Assembly (NCBI GenBank): GCA_020052375.1
Contig: JAGVPG010000032.1
Span: 25,687 to 89,686, forward strand
DNA length: 64,000 bases
Direction of reading: 5' to 3'
Origin: Actinomycetota bacterium
GTDB lineage: Bacteria; Actinomycetota; JAHEXW01; JAGVPG01
Below, in pieces: positions 1-9,333 of the stretch. Positions within the stretch are counted from its first letter, which is position 1, and the number at the start of each line of letters is the position of its first letter. Below the pieces are notes generated by a model that worked only from the letters and a program-made list of their open reading frames with translations, was not told the origin of the DNA and made no database searches. Both the position numbers and the translations under genes were made by a program.

Positions 1-639
1 GTCGGATTCGACTACGAAGGATCTTTTGAGAAAGTGCTTGAAAAGTTGGGCCGGGTACCACTTCCTCCGTATATAAAGCAACCGCTCGATGATCCGGAAC
101 GATATCAGACCGTGTACGCAAAAAACAGCGGATCTGTCGCGGCACCGACCGCGGGGCTTCATTTTACCTCAAGGATGCTGGAGAAGTTACGCTTAAAAGG
201 TATTGAATCCGTAAAGGTCACCTTGGATGTGGGCCTTGGGACATTCAGGCCGGTCCAGGCAGAGGATGTGGAAAGCCACAAGATGGAACGCGAGAGGTTT
301 TCCATATCTGAAGAGACCGCGACGGCGGTCAATATGGCAAAGCACGAAGGGCGCCGTGTGATCGCCGTCGGGACGACGTCGGTCAGGGTGCTCGAATCGG
401 CAGTGCGGGACGACGGTCAAGTCGAACCGTGCGATTCGGAGACAGGGCTTTTCATCTACCCCGGTTATAGGTTCAAAGTCGTCGATTGTCTGCTGACTAA
501 CTTTCATCTTCCCAGGTCATCACTACTCCTGCTGGTTTGTGCCTTTGCCGGGACCGAGCTTATAATGGATGCATACAAACAGGCGATACAGGAGAGATAC
601 AGGTTCTACAGTTTCGGGGACGCGATGTTCATATGGTGA
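1..639 (+). CDS. queA: S-adenosylmethionine:tRNA ribosyltransferase-isomerase, C-terminal part
   Basis: QueA transfers and isomerises the ribosyl group of SAM onto 7-aminomethyl-deazaguanine in tRNA, making epoxyqueuosine. The reading frame is open from the first base, so the N-terminal part lies outside the window; about 212 residues remain. Family signatures are GRVPLPPYI near the left edge, SVAAPTAGLHFT, the GLGTFRPV segment, the AVGTTSVRVLES segment and the C-terminal TNFHLPRSSLL run ending in FYSFGDAMFI. The stop codon overlaps the next start by 7 bases. tgt, which supplies the preceding queuosine step, lies 2.6 kb downstream in the same direction, so the two probably share an operon. 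Identification is firm. Confidence 0.96.
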   Translation, partial: VGFDYEGSFEKVLEKLGRVPLPPYIKQPLDDPERYQTVYAKNSGSVAAPTAGLHFTSRMLEKLRLKGIESVKVTLDVGLGTFRPVQAEDVESHKMERERFSISEETATAVNMAKHEGRRVIAVGTTSVRVLESAVRDDGQVEPCDSETGLFIYPGYRFKVVDCLLTNFHLPRSSLLLLVCAFAGTELIMDAYKQAIQERYRFYSFGDAMFIW

Positions 640-1184
640 CGGCTTATTTTGATATTGAGACCAAATATCTGTTTGACGAGGTCGGCGGGTATGAGAACAT
701 GACAAAGCTCGGGCTTTCGGTGGCCTGCCTGATCCTTGATGACTCGGATGACCCCGCATTCTATGAGGAAAAAGACATAGAAGACCTGTTCGACGCGCTG
801 TCGCAAGCCGATCTGATTGTCGGACACAACATCATCGGCTTCGACTACCCGGTCCTGGACGCCTATGCTTCGTTCAACGTTCCCGGGAGATATAAGAAGA
901 AGACCTTCGATACCCTTCATGAACTTTATAAAGTCACAGGCAGGAGGATCGGCCTGCAAGATCTCGGCCATCGCAATCTGGGAAGAGGTAAGACTGGTGA
1001 AGCGGTGATGATGCCGCATCTCTGGCGGGACGGCCAGCACGATCTTGTCAAAGAATATTGTGCCAACGATGTCCGGCTGGTAAGGGACATCTTTTTACAC
1101 GGTAAAAACACGGGGCACATCACATACACGGATAAGCGCAGGGGTGTACTTCTCGGAATACGCGAGGTACCCGTAAAGTGGTAG
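633..1184 (+). CDS. DEDDy-type 3'-5' exonuclease-fold protein (RNase H-like)
   Basis: A single-domain exonuclease-fold protein of about 183 residues. The three acidic motifs of DEDD exonucleases are visible: FDIET close to the N-terminus (Exo I), VGHNIIGFDYPVL in the middle (Exo II) and YCANDVRLVRD near the C-terminus (Exo III, with the Tyr of the DEDDy subclass). It resembles the proofreading domain of family B DNA polymerases, or YprB-like proteins, without a polymerase. The start is ATG 633, inside the queA stop region (sequence ATGGTGA); GTG 636 is the alternative. It also overlaps the next gene by 7 bases, so translation is probably coupled with queA and the glycosylase. The substrate (DNA or RNA) cannot be told. 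Confidence 0.8.
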   Translation: MVTAYFDIETKYLFDEVGGYENMTKLGLSVACLILDDSDDPAFYEEKDIEDLFDALSQADLIVGHNIIGFDYPVLDAYASFNVPGRYKKKTFDTLHELYKVTGRRIGLQDLGHRNLGRGKTGEAVMMPHLWRDGQHDLVKEYCANDVRLVRDIFLHGKNTGHITYTDKRRGVLLGIREVPVKW

Positions 1185-1846
1185 ACCGGCTGGGCAAAAT
1201 ATACGCCAAGTTGCACGATCATTTCGGCCCGCAAGGATGGTGGCCTGCCGACGGCCCTTTCGAGATGGTCATCGGCGCAATCCTGACACAGAACACCACC
1301 TGGAAGAATGTCGAGAAGGCGATAGCTTCACTAAAAGCCGAAGGCCTGCTCGACCCCATGGATCTCATCAAGACCGGACCCGACGAGATACAGCGGCTTA
1401 TCAGGCCCACCGGGTACTTCCGGCAAAAAACAGAGCGGTTGCTCGCCATAAGCTATGCTATCATCGATAAGTGGGACGGTGATCTTGGCAACCTCTTTAA
1501 GAAACCGGCGAGCCAGGCGAGACAGGAGTTGTTGAGTTTTAAGGGATTGGGTCCGGAGACCGTCGACTCCATCCTCTTATATGCCGGGAACAAGCCGGTG
1601 TTCGTCGTCGACGCGTATTCGAAAAGGATCTGCGAGCGGTTGGGGCTCATAAAGACAAAAGACTACAACGAACTGCAGCGGTTTTTCGAGAGCAACATCC
1701 CTGTCGACGTCGAGGTATACAAAGAATTCCACGCGCTCCTGGTAGCGCTCGGCAAGGAGTATTGCAGTTCTAATGAGGCGAATATGAAATGTCATCTATG
1801 CCCTTTGGAGGCGGATTGTGAAACTGGTCTACTCGCCCAAGTATGA
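1178..1846 (+). CDS. endonuclease III-related HhH-GPD base-excision glycosylase
   Basis: A 222-residue DNA glycosylase of the endonuclease III superfamily. Visible features are the ILTQNTTWKNV helix, the helix-hairpin-helix LLSFKGLGPETVDSILLY with its following catalytic Asp in FVVDAYSKR, and a C-terminal iron-sulfur ligand set (C-x9-C-x2-C-x5-C in the last 35 residues). The usual catalytic Lys of Nth sits in the LxGVGxKTA hairpin, but here the corresponding position reads PETV. That is the pattern of monofunctional 'endonuclease III-related' or MagIII-like glycosylases. Its GTG start overlaps the exonuclease gene by 7 bases and its end overlaps the next gene by 29 bases. Base specificity is not evident. 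Confidence 0.85.
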   Translation: MVDRLGKIYAKLHDHFGPQGWWPADGPFEMVIGAILTQNTTWKNVEKAIASLKAEGLLDPMDLIKTGPDEIQRLIRPTGYFRQKTERLLAISYAIIDKWDGDLGNLFKKPASQARQELLSFKGLGPETVDSILLYAGNKPVFVVDAYSKRICERLGLIKTKDYNELQRFFESNIPVDVEVYKEFHALLVALGKEYCSSNEANMKCHLCPLEADCETGLLAQV

Positions 1847-2711
1847 GGTCGACATCGGTTCCCATGTCTTCCCGACGGATAAATACAGGTTGGTGTACGA
1901 GCGCTTGATCGAAGAGGGAGTGTTCGGCAAGGACGATTTTCTACTCCCGGTTCCGGCGGATGATGAGGATGTCCTGCTCGTCCACAACATCACATATGTC
2001 GATAAGCTGAAGAAGGGGACGCTGTCGTTACCCGAGATCATGCAGCTCGAGCTCCCGTACTCGCCTGAACTGGTCGAAGTCGCCTGGTTGTGGGTGGGTG
2101 GTACTGTCATGGCCGCAAGACGGGCACTGGAAGACGGCATCTGCGTCCATCTCGGCGGAGGGTGGCACCATGCCTTTCCGGATCACGGAGAGGGTTTCTG
2201 CGCCCTTAACGACCATGCCATCGCTGTCAGGCGCTTGCTAAAAGATAAGGTGGTAAAGAAAGTTGCGATCGTCGATTGCGATGTCCATCAGGGGAATGGG
2301 ACGGCGGCGATCTTTGCGGGAGACAGCGATGTCTTTACGTTCTCGATCCACCAGGAAAACAACTACCCGATGATAAAACCGCCGAGCGATATCGATGTCG
2401 GGCTGGAAGACGGGGCAACGGATAGTGAATACCTGACAAAAGTCCACGAACACCTGCCGCGGATACTAAAAGATTTTAAACCTGGCCTGGTCGTCTATGT
2501 CGCCGGTGCCGACACATACGTTAACGACCAGCTTGGAGGCCTGTCTTTGACGGTAGACGGTCATAAAGAACGTGATAGACTGGTGATCGGCGAGGCGAGG
2601 CGCGCTGGCATACCCGTAGTCATCGTACTCGCGGGCGGGTATGCCGTAAGGGTGGAGGATACGGTCACGATACACGCAAACACCGCGAAAATAGCCAAGG
2701 AGATGATCTAG
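1818..2711 (+). CDS. histone deacetylase-fold (AcuC/acetylpolyamine amidohydrolase-like) zinc hydrolase
   Basis: A 297-residue protein of the class I/II HDAC superfamily, which removes acetyl groups from lysines or acetylated polyamines. The catalytic GGWHHAFPDHG segment lies around residue 115. The zinc ligands are Asp and His in CDVHQGNG (about residue 155) and Asp in AGADTYVND (about residue 230). The C-terminal LAGGYA glycine motif is intact. GTG 1818 fits the family N-terminus (KLVYSP) but puts the first 29 bases inside the glycosylase gene. The product is full length with all active-site residues present, so it is likely active. The substrate is unknown; AcuC-type acetoin or acetyl-CoA synthetase control is possible, but no acu partner is nearby. 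Confidence 0.88.
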   Translation: MKLVYSPKYEVDIGSHVFPTDKYRLVYERLIEEGVFGKDDFLLPVPADDEDVLLVHNITYVDKLKKGTLSLPEIMQLELPYSPELVEVAWLWVGGTVMAARRALEDGICVHLGGGWHHAFPDHGEGFCALNDHAIAVRRLLKDKVVKKVAIVDCDVHQGNGTAAIFAGDSDVFTFSIHQENNYPMIKPPSDIDVGLEDGATDSEYLTKVHEHLPRILKDFKPGLVVYVAGADTYVNDQLGGLSLTVDGHKERDRLVIGEARRAGIPVVIVLAGGYAVRVEDTVTIHANTAKIAKEMI

Positions 2712-4329
<1,618 letters not shown>

Positions 4330-4340
4330 AAGGAGCAGCA

Positions 4341-4685
4341 ATGGCCAACTTGACCCCGCTTATAATATTTGCAGTAGCGATGGTCGTATTCTATATGTTC
4401 CTGCTGTATCCGCAGAAAAGAAAAGCGAAAGAACACCAGCAGCTGATCGAAGGCCTAATTGAAGGCGATATGATCATGACGATCGGCGGGATCATTGGTA
4501 TGGTAAGGCAGGTAAATGAAGACATCCTTCTTCTCGAGGTAGCTGAAGACGTTGTTGTAACAGTCGCCAGGCAGTCCGTCGCCAGGAAGATCGATTCGCC
4601 GAATCTGACGGATCTGTTTGCGGATGGCGCGCTTATAATCGAAAAACCAAGCGACGCGTCGAATCACAAACAAGTTGACGGATAA
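4341..4685 (+). CDS. yajC: preprotein translocase subunit YajC
   Basis: YajC is a small single-span membrane subunit accompanying SecDF. The 114-residue product has one N-terminal membrane helix (about residues 5-22), then the family signature FLLYPQKRKAKEHQ and the IGGIIGMV segment of the cytosolic part. AGGAG lies seven bases before ATG. It follows tgt by 11 bases; the tgt-yajC-secD-secF order is the classical bacterial arrangement, here with an HD-domain gene between yajC and secD. Confidence 0.94.
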   Translation: MANLTPLIIFAVAMVVFYMFLLYPQKRKAKEHQQLIEGLIEGDMIMTIGGIIGMVRQVNEDILLLEVAEDVVVTVARQSVARKIDSPNLTDLFADGALIIEKPSDASNHKQVDG

Positions 4686-4697
4686 GGACGACACCAC

Positions 4698-5369
4698 TTG
4701 ATCGAGAAATTAATTACCAGGAAAGACATAGAAAAGATCCCGGCCGTAAGGACTTATACAAAGCACGCCGACGAATTCATGAAGAAATACGGTTATACGG
4801 AACATGGTGAAAGGCACGCATCCCTGGTGGCGAACATCGGCCATAACATCCTCGTCCGTATGGGTTATCCTCAAAGACTGGCGGAGCTTGCCGAGATAGC
4901 CGGCTTCCTCCACGATATCGGGAATATGGTCAGCCGGAAAGGGCATGAACAGATCGGCGCTCTGATGGCCCAAGGTATCCTCAAAGACGCAGGAATGTCT
5001 CTGGATGAGATAGCCGTGATCATGAACGCGATCGGAAACCATGAGGAAGAATACGGGTGGACGTGCAGTGAAATAGCGGCGGCTCTTTTAATAGCCGATA
5101 AGAGCGACGTCCATATGACGCGCGTCCGGAACCCTGACCAGACGACTTTTGACATCCACGACCGCGTCAATTATGCTGCTAAGAGGTCGTTCTTGAGAGT
5201 CGATGAGAAAAACAGGAAACTGACTCTAGAGATCGAGATCGACACCTCCAGTAGTCAGGTCATGGAGTATTTTGAGATATTCCTATCCCGGATGGTGATG
5301 TGCAGGAGAGCCGCCGAGTACTTGAAGAGTACATTCAGTCTCGAGATCAACGGCGCGAAGATGTTATAA
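4698..5369 (+). CDS. HD-domain phosphohydrolase
   Basis: A 223-residue metal-dependent phosphohydrolase. HD ligands are visible: H in EHGERHASLV (about residue 40), the HD pair in GFLHDIGNM (about 72-73), H in GNHEEEYG (about 115) and D in ADKSDVHMTR (about 136). The start codon is TTG 4698, preceded by AAGGACG. It lies 12 bases after yajC and about 45 bases before secD. Related HD proteins are often found next to secDF in Gram-positive-like genomes, but their substrate is not established. Nucleotide or phosphate-ester hydrolysis is the general expectation. Confidence 0.85.
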   Translation: MIEKLITRKDIEKIPAVRTYTKHADEFMKKYGYTEHGERHASLVANIGHNILVRMGYPQRLAELAEIAGFLHDIGNMVSRKGHEQIGALMAQGILKDAGMSLDEIAVIMNAIGNHEEEYGWTCSEIAAALLIADKSDVHMTRVRNPDQTTFDIHDRVNYAAKRSFLRVDEKNRKLTLEIEIDTSSSQVMEYFEIFLSRMVMCRRAAEYLKSTFSLEINGAKML

Positions 5370-5404
5370 AAGAGCTGAAGAGCTGAAGGATGAAGAACTG
5401 AAGG
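5370..5404 (+). repeat. purine-rich short tandem repeat upstream of secD
   Basis: The spacer between the HD gene and secD is built of diverged 8-9-base units of the form GAGCTGAA/GATGAAGAACTGAA, repeated about four times, running straight into the purine-rich ribosome-binding region of secD. Comparable simple-sequence spacers lie before the genes at 40603 and 49806. Confidence 0.7.
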
Positions 5405-5414
5405 AGAAAAAAAG

Positions 5415-6773
5415 GTGACGACGCAGCAGAGACATATGCTTTTTATAGGGATCGCTCTCGCATTGGTCGCGGTGGCGGTCTATTTCACATATCCGGTCAA
5501 GAAGTCGATGAAGCTGGGCCTGGACCTTCAGGGAGGCGTAAGCATACTGCTGGAAGCCAAGGATACACCGAAGGCCAAGGTGACGACCGACGCGATGGAC
5601 AACGCGGAGAAGATCATCAGAGACCGCGTCGATGCGCTAGGCGTAGCGGAACCGGGTATCTTAAGGCAAGGGACACGATATATACTTGTCCAGCTCCCCG
5701 GGGTGAAAGACCAGAAAAAGGCCATCGATATAATCGGGAAGACAGCCCTTCTCGAGTTCCGCGAGGTCCTGGACACGGCTGCCGTTAGTGAAGATAAGCT
5801 CGGACCGGTGACCAAGGATCCGCAATCGGACAAAGAGGTCGTCCTCCTCGATCGGGACGGCCAGTCGAAGTATAAACTCGGCCCGACACTCATGACTGGA
5901 AAAGGGATACAGAACGCGCAGGTAGAATTCGACCAGTTCGGAGCCTCAAAAGTCGGAATAACTTTCAACGCGGAAGGCAGCAAACAGTTCGACCAGATCG
6001 GTGAGAAGCTTTACCAGAAAAGAGTGGCGATCATACTGGACGATAAGGTCCAGTCGTCGCCGAACGTCAACGCGCGCAAGTTTGGCGGGCGGGCGGAGAT
6101 CAGCGGAAAGTTCACGACGGAAGATGCCAAGACGCTGGCTCTCGTGCTTCAGACAGGCGCTCTGCCGGTAAAACTGGACATGGTCGAGGTAAGGACCGTC
6201 GGGGCGACTCTCGGACTGGACGCTCTGCGTGCCGGGCTGCTGGCCGGCATCATCGGCCTGATCCTGGTAGCGGTCTATATGCTCATCTATTATCGCGGGC
6301 TCGGAATGATCACGGTACTCGCGCTGGCGGTCTTCGGAAGCATACTTCTCGGTATTGTTGCTGTTCTCGGGCTATACGGAAACAAGATCGGCATTTACTA
6401 CGCGATGACTTTGCCCGGTATCGCGGGTATCATCTTAAGCATCGGCGTTGCCGCGGACTCGAGCATTATCATTTTCGAACGGTTCAAGGAAGAGGTAAAT
6501 GAAGGAAAAACCGTGCGCGTCGCCGCGAGCAGCGGTTTCAAGAATGGATTCAAGACCATGGTCGACGCGGACCTGGTCACCTTCATCACGGCGTTCATTA
6601 TCTATATAGTCGCCGTAGGACCGGTACGCGGCTTTGCGTTTACGCTGATGTTGGGCATCTTCATTGACCTGTTCACAGCCTTCTTCTTCACGCAGTCCGC
6701 TTTGTTCTTTGTTGCCAACACAGACTGGCTTAAGAAACCGGTTCTCTTGGGAGTCAAGGAGGTGGGACAGTGA
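5415..6773 (+). CDS. secD: protein translocase subunit SecD
   Basis: SecD, with SecF, uses the proton-motive force to complete SecYEG export. The 452-residue product has a first membrane helix (about 8-26), the LGLDLQGGV motif (about 35-43), the large periplasmic P1 domain, and a C-terminal block of five membrane helices (about 275-440) with the GVAADSSIIIFERFKEE segment conserved in RND-type SecD. GTG 5415 is preceded by AAGGAG. Its stop overlaps the secF start by 4 bases. Confidence 0.96.
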   Translation: MTTQQRHMLFIGIALALVAVAVYFTYPVKKSMKLGLDLQGGVSILLEAKDTPKAKVTTDAMDNAEKIIRDRVDALGVAEPGILRQGTRYILVQLPGVKDQKKAIDIIGKTALLEFREVLDTAAVSEDKLGPVTKDPQSDKEVVLLDRDGQSKYKLGPTLMTGKGIQNAQVEFDQFGASKVGITFNAEGSKQFDQIGEKLYQKRVAIILDDKVQSSPNVNARKFGGRAEISGKFTTEDAKTLALVLQTGALPVKLDMVEVRTVGATLGLDALRAGLLAGIIGLILVAVYMLIYYRGLGMITVLALAVFGSILLGIVAVLGLYGNKIGIYYAMTLPGIAGIILSIGVAADSSIIIFERFKEEVNEGKTVRVAASSGFKNGFKTMVDADLVTFITAFIIYIVAVGPVRGFAFTLMLGIFIDLFTAFFFTQSALFFVANTDWLKKPVLLGVKEVGQ

Positions 6774-7843
6774 TACGGCCTCATTTCGACTTCATCGGTA
6801 AAAAATGGATCTGGTTCGCTGCATCCGGCACGATAATCGTGATCGGGCTGATTGCCGTTCTGCTTGGCGGACTACATTTCGGTGTTGAGTTTCAAGGCGG
6901 AACCCTACTGGATATCAAGTTTGCTAAAACACGACCGTCTGTCGCGGAAATAAGAAAGACGGTAGCCCCGTTCAAAATGGAAGAGAGTGTCATCCAACTA
7001 AAAGAGGGAAACGAGGCGCTGATCAGGACGCGCAGGCTTTCTACGACAGAAGTCAATGAGGTCGAAAACGCACTCAAGAAGTCTCTTAAAGTTTCGGCTG
7101 TTAGTACTACAACTGTTGGACCTGGATGGGGTGACCAGGTGACAAATGGCGCAATCAAAGCTCTTTTATTCTCTCTTCTAGTTTTGGTGATATACATAAG
7201 TATCCGCTTTGAATATAAGATGGCATTAGCTTCACTGGTTGCCATTTTTCATGACATCTTTGTGGTTATCGGTGTTTATGCCATATTGGGGCTGGTGGCG
7301 GATAGACTGTCTGGAGGAGCCCTTGCTTTTTTACCTCAAGAAGTCACACCAAATACCGTAGCTGCGCTGCTTACCATCCTGGGGTACTCTCTTTACGATA
7401 ATATAGTAGTGTTTCATAGGATCCAGGAAAATACACCACTTATAGGTAAACGTACTTACTCAGAAATGGCTAATGACTCGGTTAATCAAGTTCTGCTCCG
7501 TTCTATCAACACGTCTCTCGCGTCCCTGATACCGATAGTCGTTCTTCTGCTATTCGGCGGCGATACGCTGAAAGATTTTGCGTTTGTTTTGTTTGTCGGT
7601 ATGATCAGTGGCGCTTACTCAACGATCTTCATAGGCAGCCCTGTATTTGCCATGCTGAAAGAGATCGAACCACGTTACCGCGTGGCCAGGGAAAGGTTTA
7701 CCGGCGCGCGCGAAGTGATGCCGCTGGCTGAGGCGGGGGAGAGACTGGCGGAAGAATTCGAAGGCCCGGAGATCGCGCCTTCGCAGGCCCGCGCCACCGC
7801 GGCTCAAAAAGCCAAGAAAAAGAAAAAGAAAAAGCGCCGCTAA
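6770..7843 (+). CDS. secF: protein translocase subunit SecF
   Basis: SecF partners SecD. The 357-residue product shows the N-terminal helix, the FGVEFQGGTLLDIKF motif (about residues 28-43), six predicted membrane helices and the GYSLYDNIVVFHRI segment equivalent to the SecD RND motif. The tail is alanine/lysine rich and ends in a run of lysines and arginines. The start is GTG 6770, overlapping the secD stop. The middle (about 7080-7500) appears visibly more AT-rich than the flanks, which could reflect a recombination tract; this was judged by eye only. Confidence 0.95.
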   Translation: MIRPHFDFIGKKWIWFAASGTIIVIGLIAVLLGGLHFGVEFQGGTLLDIKFAKTRPSVAEIRKTVAPFKMEESVIQLKEGNEALIRTRRLSTTEVNEVENALKKSLKVSAVSTTTVGPGWGDQVTNGAIKALLFSLLVLVIYISIRFEYKMALASLVAIFHDIFVVIGVYAILGLVADRLSGGALAFLPQEVTPNTVAALLTILGYSLYDNIVVFHRIQENTPLIGKRTYSEMANDSVNQVLLRSINTSLASLIPIVVLLLFGGDTLKDFAFVLFVGMISGAYSTIFIGSPVFAMLKEIEPRYRVARERFTGAREVMPLAEAGERLAEEFEGPEIAPSQARATAAQKAKKKKKKKRR

Positions 7844-7865
7844 CTCGTAAAAAGTGAGTCCTCGC

Positions 7866-8046
7866 AGGAGGATATGTTTTAAGTCATCCTCCTGGTCGCC
7901 GTCCTTGATTTTACTCTCATTTCCACAGGTCGTTCGTAAGACTCTTTTTTACATCTTAACAGAAGGTCTTCCTCACAGACCTGGTAAATGCTCGCAAAAT
8001 CTAAAGTCAGCTCCCTTATGGAGCATTACTTAAAACATATTCCCCC
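7866..8046 (+). repeat. structured intergenic element, copy E1
   Basis: This element fills the spacer after secF. Its ends are inverted repeats: ATATGTTTTAAGT at 7872-7884 is the exact reverse complement of 8028-8040. An inner stem pairs CAGGTC (7926-7931) with GACCTG (7978-7983). Two interior blocks recur in copy E2 at 11.7 kb: TCGCCGTCCT (7896-7905), and a block running from GACCTGG (7978) through GCTCG to GTCAGCTC (ending 8013). A local hairpin CAGGAGGAT/ATCCTCCTG sits at the left end. No protein is encoded. It may be a structured RNA or a non-autonomous mobile element; see findings. Confidence 0.6.
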
Positions 8047-8098
8047 GCTCCGACAATGCACCTTATTTAGTAAAAGGTAAAAGTGCAGGTAAACCGTG

Positions 8099-8204
8099 TC
8101 ATTGCAAGAAGCGACGCCCGTCAGCGCGACGAAACAAACTCATGCTTCACAAAAAGTAAGCAGCAGTCTAGTTGTAGCAGCCGACCTTTAGGTCGGCTTT
8201 TTCT
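8099..8204 (+). repeat. mosaic intergenic repeat ending in GCCGACC hairpin/terminator
   Basis: A degenerate copy of the mosaic repeat seen at 59.8-61.2 kb. It contains the TCATTGC...AGCGCGACGAA block, a remnant of the GTAAGCAGCAG block, and the hairpin AGCCGACC-TTTA-GGTCGGCT (8179-8198) followed by a T-rich tail. The hairpin with its T tail could terminate transcription on the plus strand before the next gene. The remaining bases to 8258 are AT-rich and probably hold the promoter for the downstream gene, but no clear -35/-10 pair was identified. Confidence 0.65.
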
Positions 8205-8258
8205 TTATGTACATTGATTAAATGACTAAATAAGACTAATATATACTAGTGGTGATAA

Positions 8259-9002
8259 ATGATGACTAAAGAGATCATGGATCTAAAAGAAATAGCGGCG
8301 TATCTGGGTTTCAGTGAGACAAAGATATACCGGCTTATCAAGGCGGATGCAATACCGTACGCAAAGATCGGCGGTCAATACCGGTTTGTTAAATCAGAGA
8401 TCGATGAATGGCTTAAGGGAAAAGGAAAGATCAGCAAGGGCGATCTTTGGGACAGGATAAAGAATGAAAAAGACAAACTAACACGGTGTCTACTAACAAT
8501 CGGTCTTCTGACGAAAGAGATGGAAAAGAGTGGGGTCAAGCCGGTAGTCGTCGGAGGGCAAGCGGTGGAGTTTTATACGGCCGGCGGTTACGCAACTATG
8601 GACATAGACATAGTGACGTCTGGCTATGATCTTGCTGGAAACATACTTAAGAGCTGGGGGTTCACAAAGGAAGGACGTCATTGGTCAAGTGAAGAGCTCG
8701 ATCTTTCCATCGAGATCCCGGCATCGGTCCTGGCAGGTGATGATTCGAAAATAACAGAGGTGGATATCGAAGGCCTGACGGTATACATGATCGGAGTGGA
8801 AGACCTGATAATCGATCGCATAAACGCATATGTGCATTGGGGCTCTAAAGACGACGGTACATGGGCTAAAGAACTGATGTTGCTGAACAAAGATCAGATA
8901 GACTGGAAATATCTTCAGAAAAGAGCCACAACGGAAAAAACAGAAAAAGCGCTTAAGGATCTGTGCGAGGACTTGTTGAAAAAAGGTGGCAATCCGGTAT
9001 GA
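8259..9002 (+). CDS. excisionase-type HTH fused to nucleotidyltransferase-fold domain (DUF6036-like)
   Basis: A 247-residue two-domain protein. Residues 5-55 form a MerR/excisionase-type winged helix (DLKEIAAYLGFSETKIYRLI, then a QYRFVKSEIDEWL wing). Residues 95-225 look like a minimal nucleotidyltransferase of the MNT/AbiEii/DUF6036 type: VVVGGQAVEFY, then TMDIDIVT with the paired Asp. This is the pattern of antitoxin-linked or toxin nucleotidyltransferases. It starts at ATG 8259 (or 8262) and overlaps the next small gene by 4 bases. The pair is bracketed by GCCGACC hairpins. The base composition appears slightly more AT-rich than the adjacent operon. A toxin-antitoxin or defence role is inference. 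Confidence 0.7.
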   Translation: MMTKEIMDLKEIAAYLGFSETKIYRLIKADAIPYAKIGGQYRFVKSEIDEWLKGKGKISKGDLWDRIKNEKDKLTRCLLTIGLLTKEMEKSGVKPVVVGGQAVEFYTAGGYATMDIDIVTSGYDLAGNILKSWGFTKEGRHWSSEELDLSIEIPASVLAGDDSKITEVDIEGLTVYMIGVEDLIIDRINAYVHWGSKDDGTWAKELMLLNKDQIDWKYLQKRATTEKTEKALKDLCEDLLKKGGNPV

Positions 9003-9223
9003 ATAAAATAGATTATGGCGAGTGGCAGAATAAAAGAAGAGAGTTCAGAAAGGTCCGAGAGCGCTATGGATTCAAAAGGCAACCTTCAAGCAGACCGCGA
9101 GACGAGACTGAGAGAGATCTGCTCATGAGGGCCGATAAAGCGCGGATGGACCGCTGGATAGCATCCGGCCGATTGACGTTTATCAATCCCCGGAAAGTAC
9201 GGATCAATTTACAAGCTCATTAA
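8999..9223 (+). CDS. small basic protein of unknown function, partner of the HTH-nucleotidyltransferase
   Basis: A 74-residue, strongly charged protein not recognised as a known family. It starts at ATG 8999, inside the stop region of the upstream gene (ATGA overlap), implying translational coupling. It is rich in Arg, Lys, Asp and Glu with predicted helical character (GEWQNKRREFRKVRER; DLLMRADKARMDRWIASG) and a short C-terminal beta-like tail. It has no HEPN R-x4-6-H motif, so it is not an ordinary MNT partner. It may be the cognate toxin, antitoxin or target of the upstream protein. Confidence 0.6.
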   Translation: MNKIDYGEWQNKRREFRKVRERYGFKRQPSSRPRDETERDLLMRADKARMDRWIASGRLTFINPRKVRINLQAH

Positions 9224-9289
9224 CTGTGTGACGGAAAGCTGCTTACGTAACTACTACTCAGATTATGATAGTGGGTGGGGTTTTGTACA

Positions 9290-9309
9290 AGCCGACCCTT
9301 TAGGTCGGC
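9290..9309 (+). repeat. GCCGACC hairpin downstream of the two-gene module
   Basis: GCCGACC (9291-9297) and GGTCGGC (9302-9308) form a 7-bp stem. It is the same sequence as at 8179-8198, 61078-61095 and 61228-61245. It separates the plus-strand module from the minus-strand lipoprotein gene, so a terminator role is possible, although the following bases are not T-rich. Confidence 0.6.
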
Positions 9310-9333
9310 AATAGATAAGAAGAAAGAAAGAGT

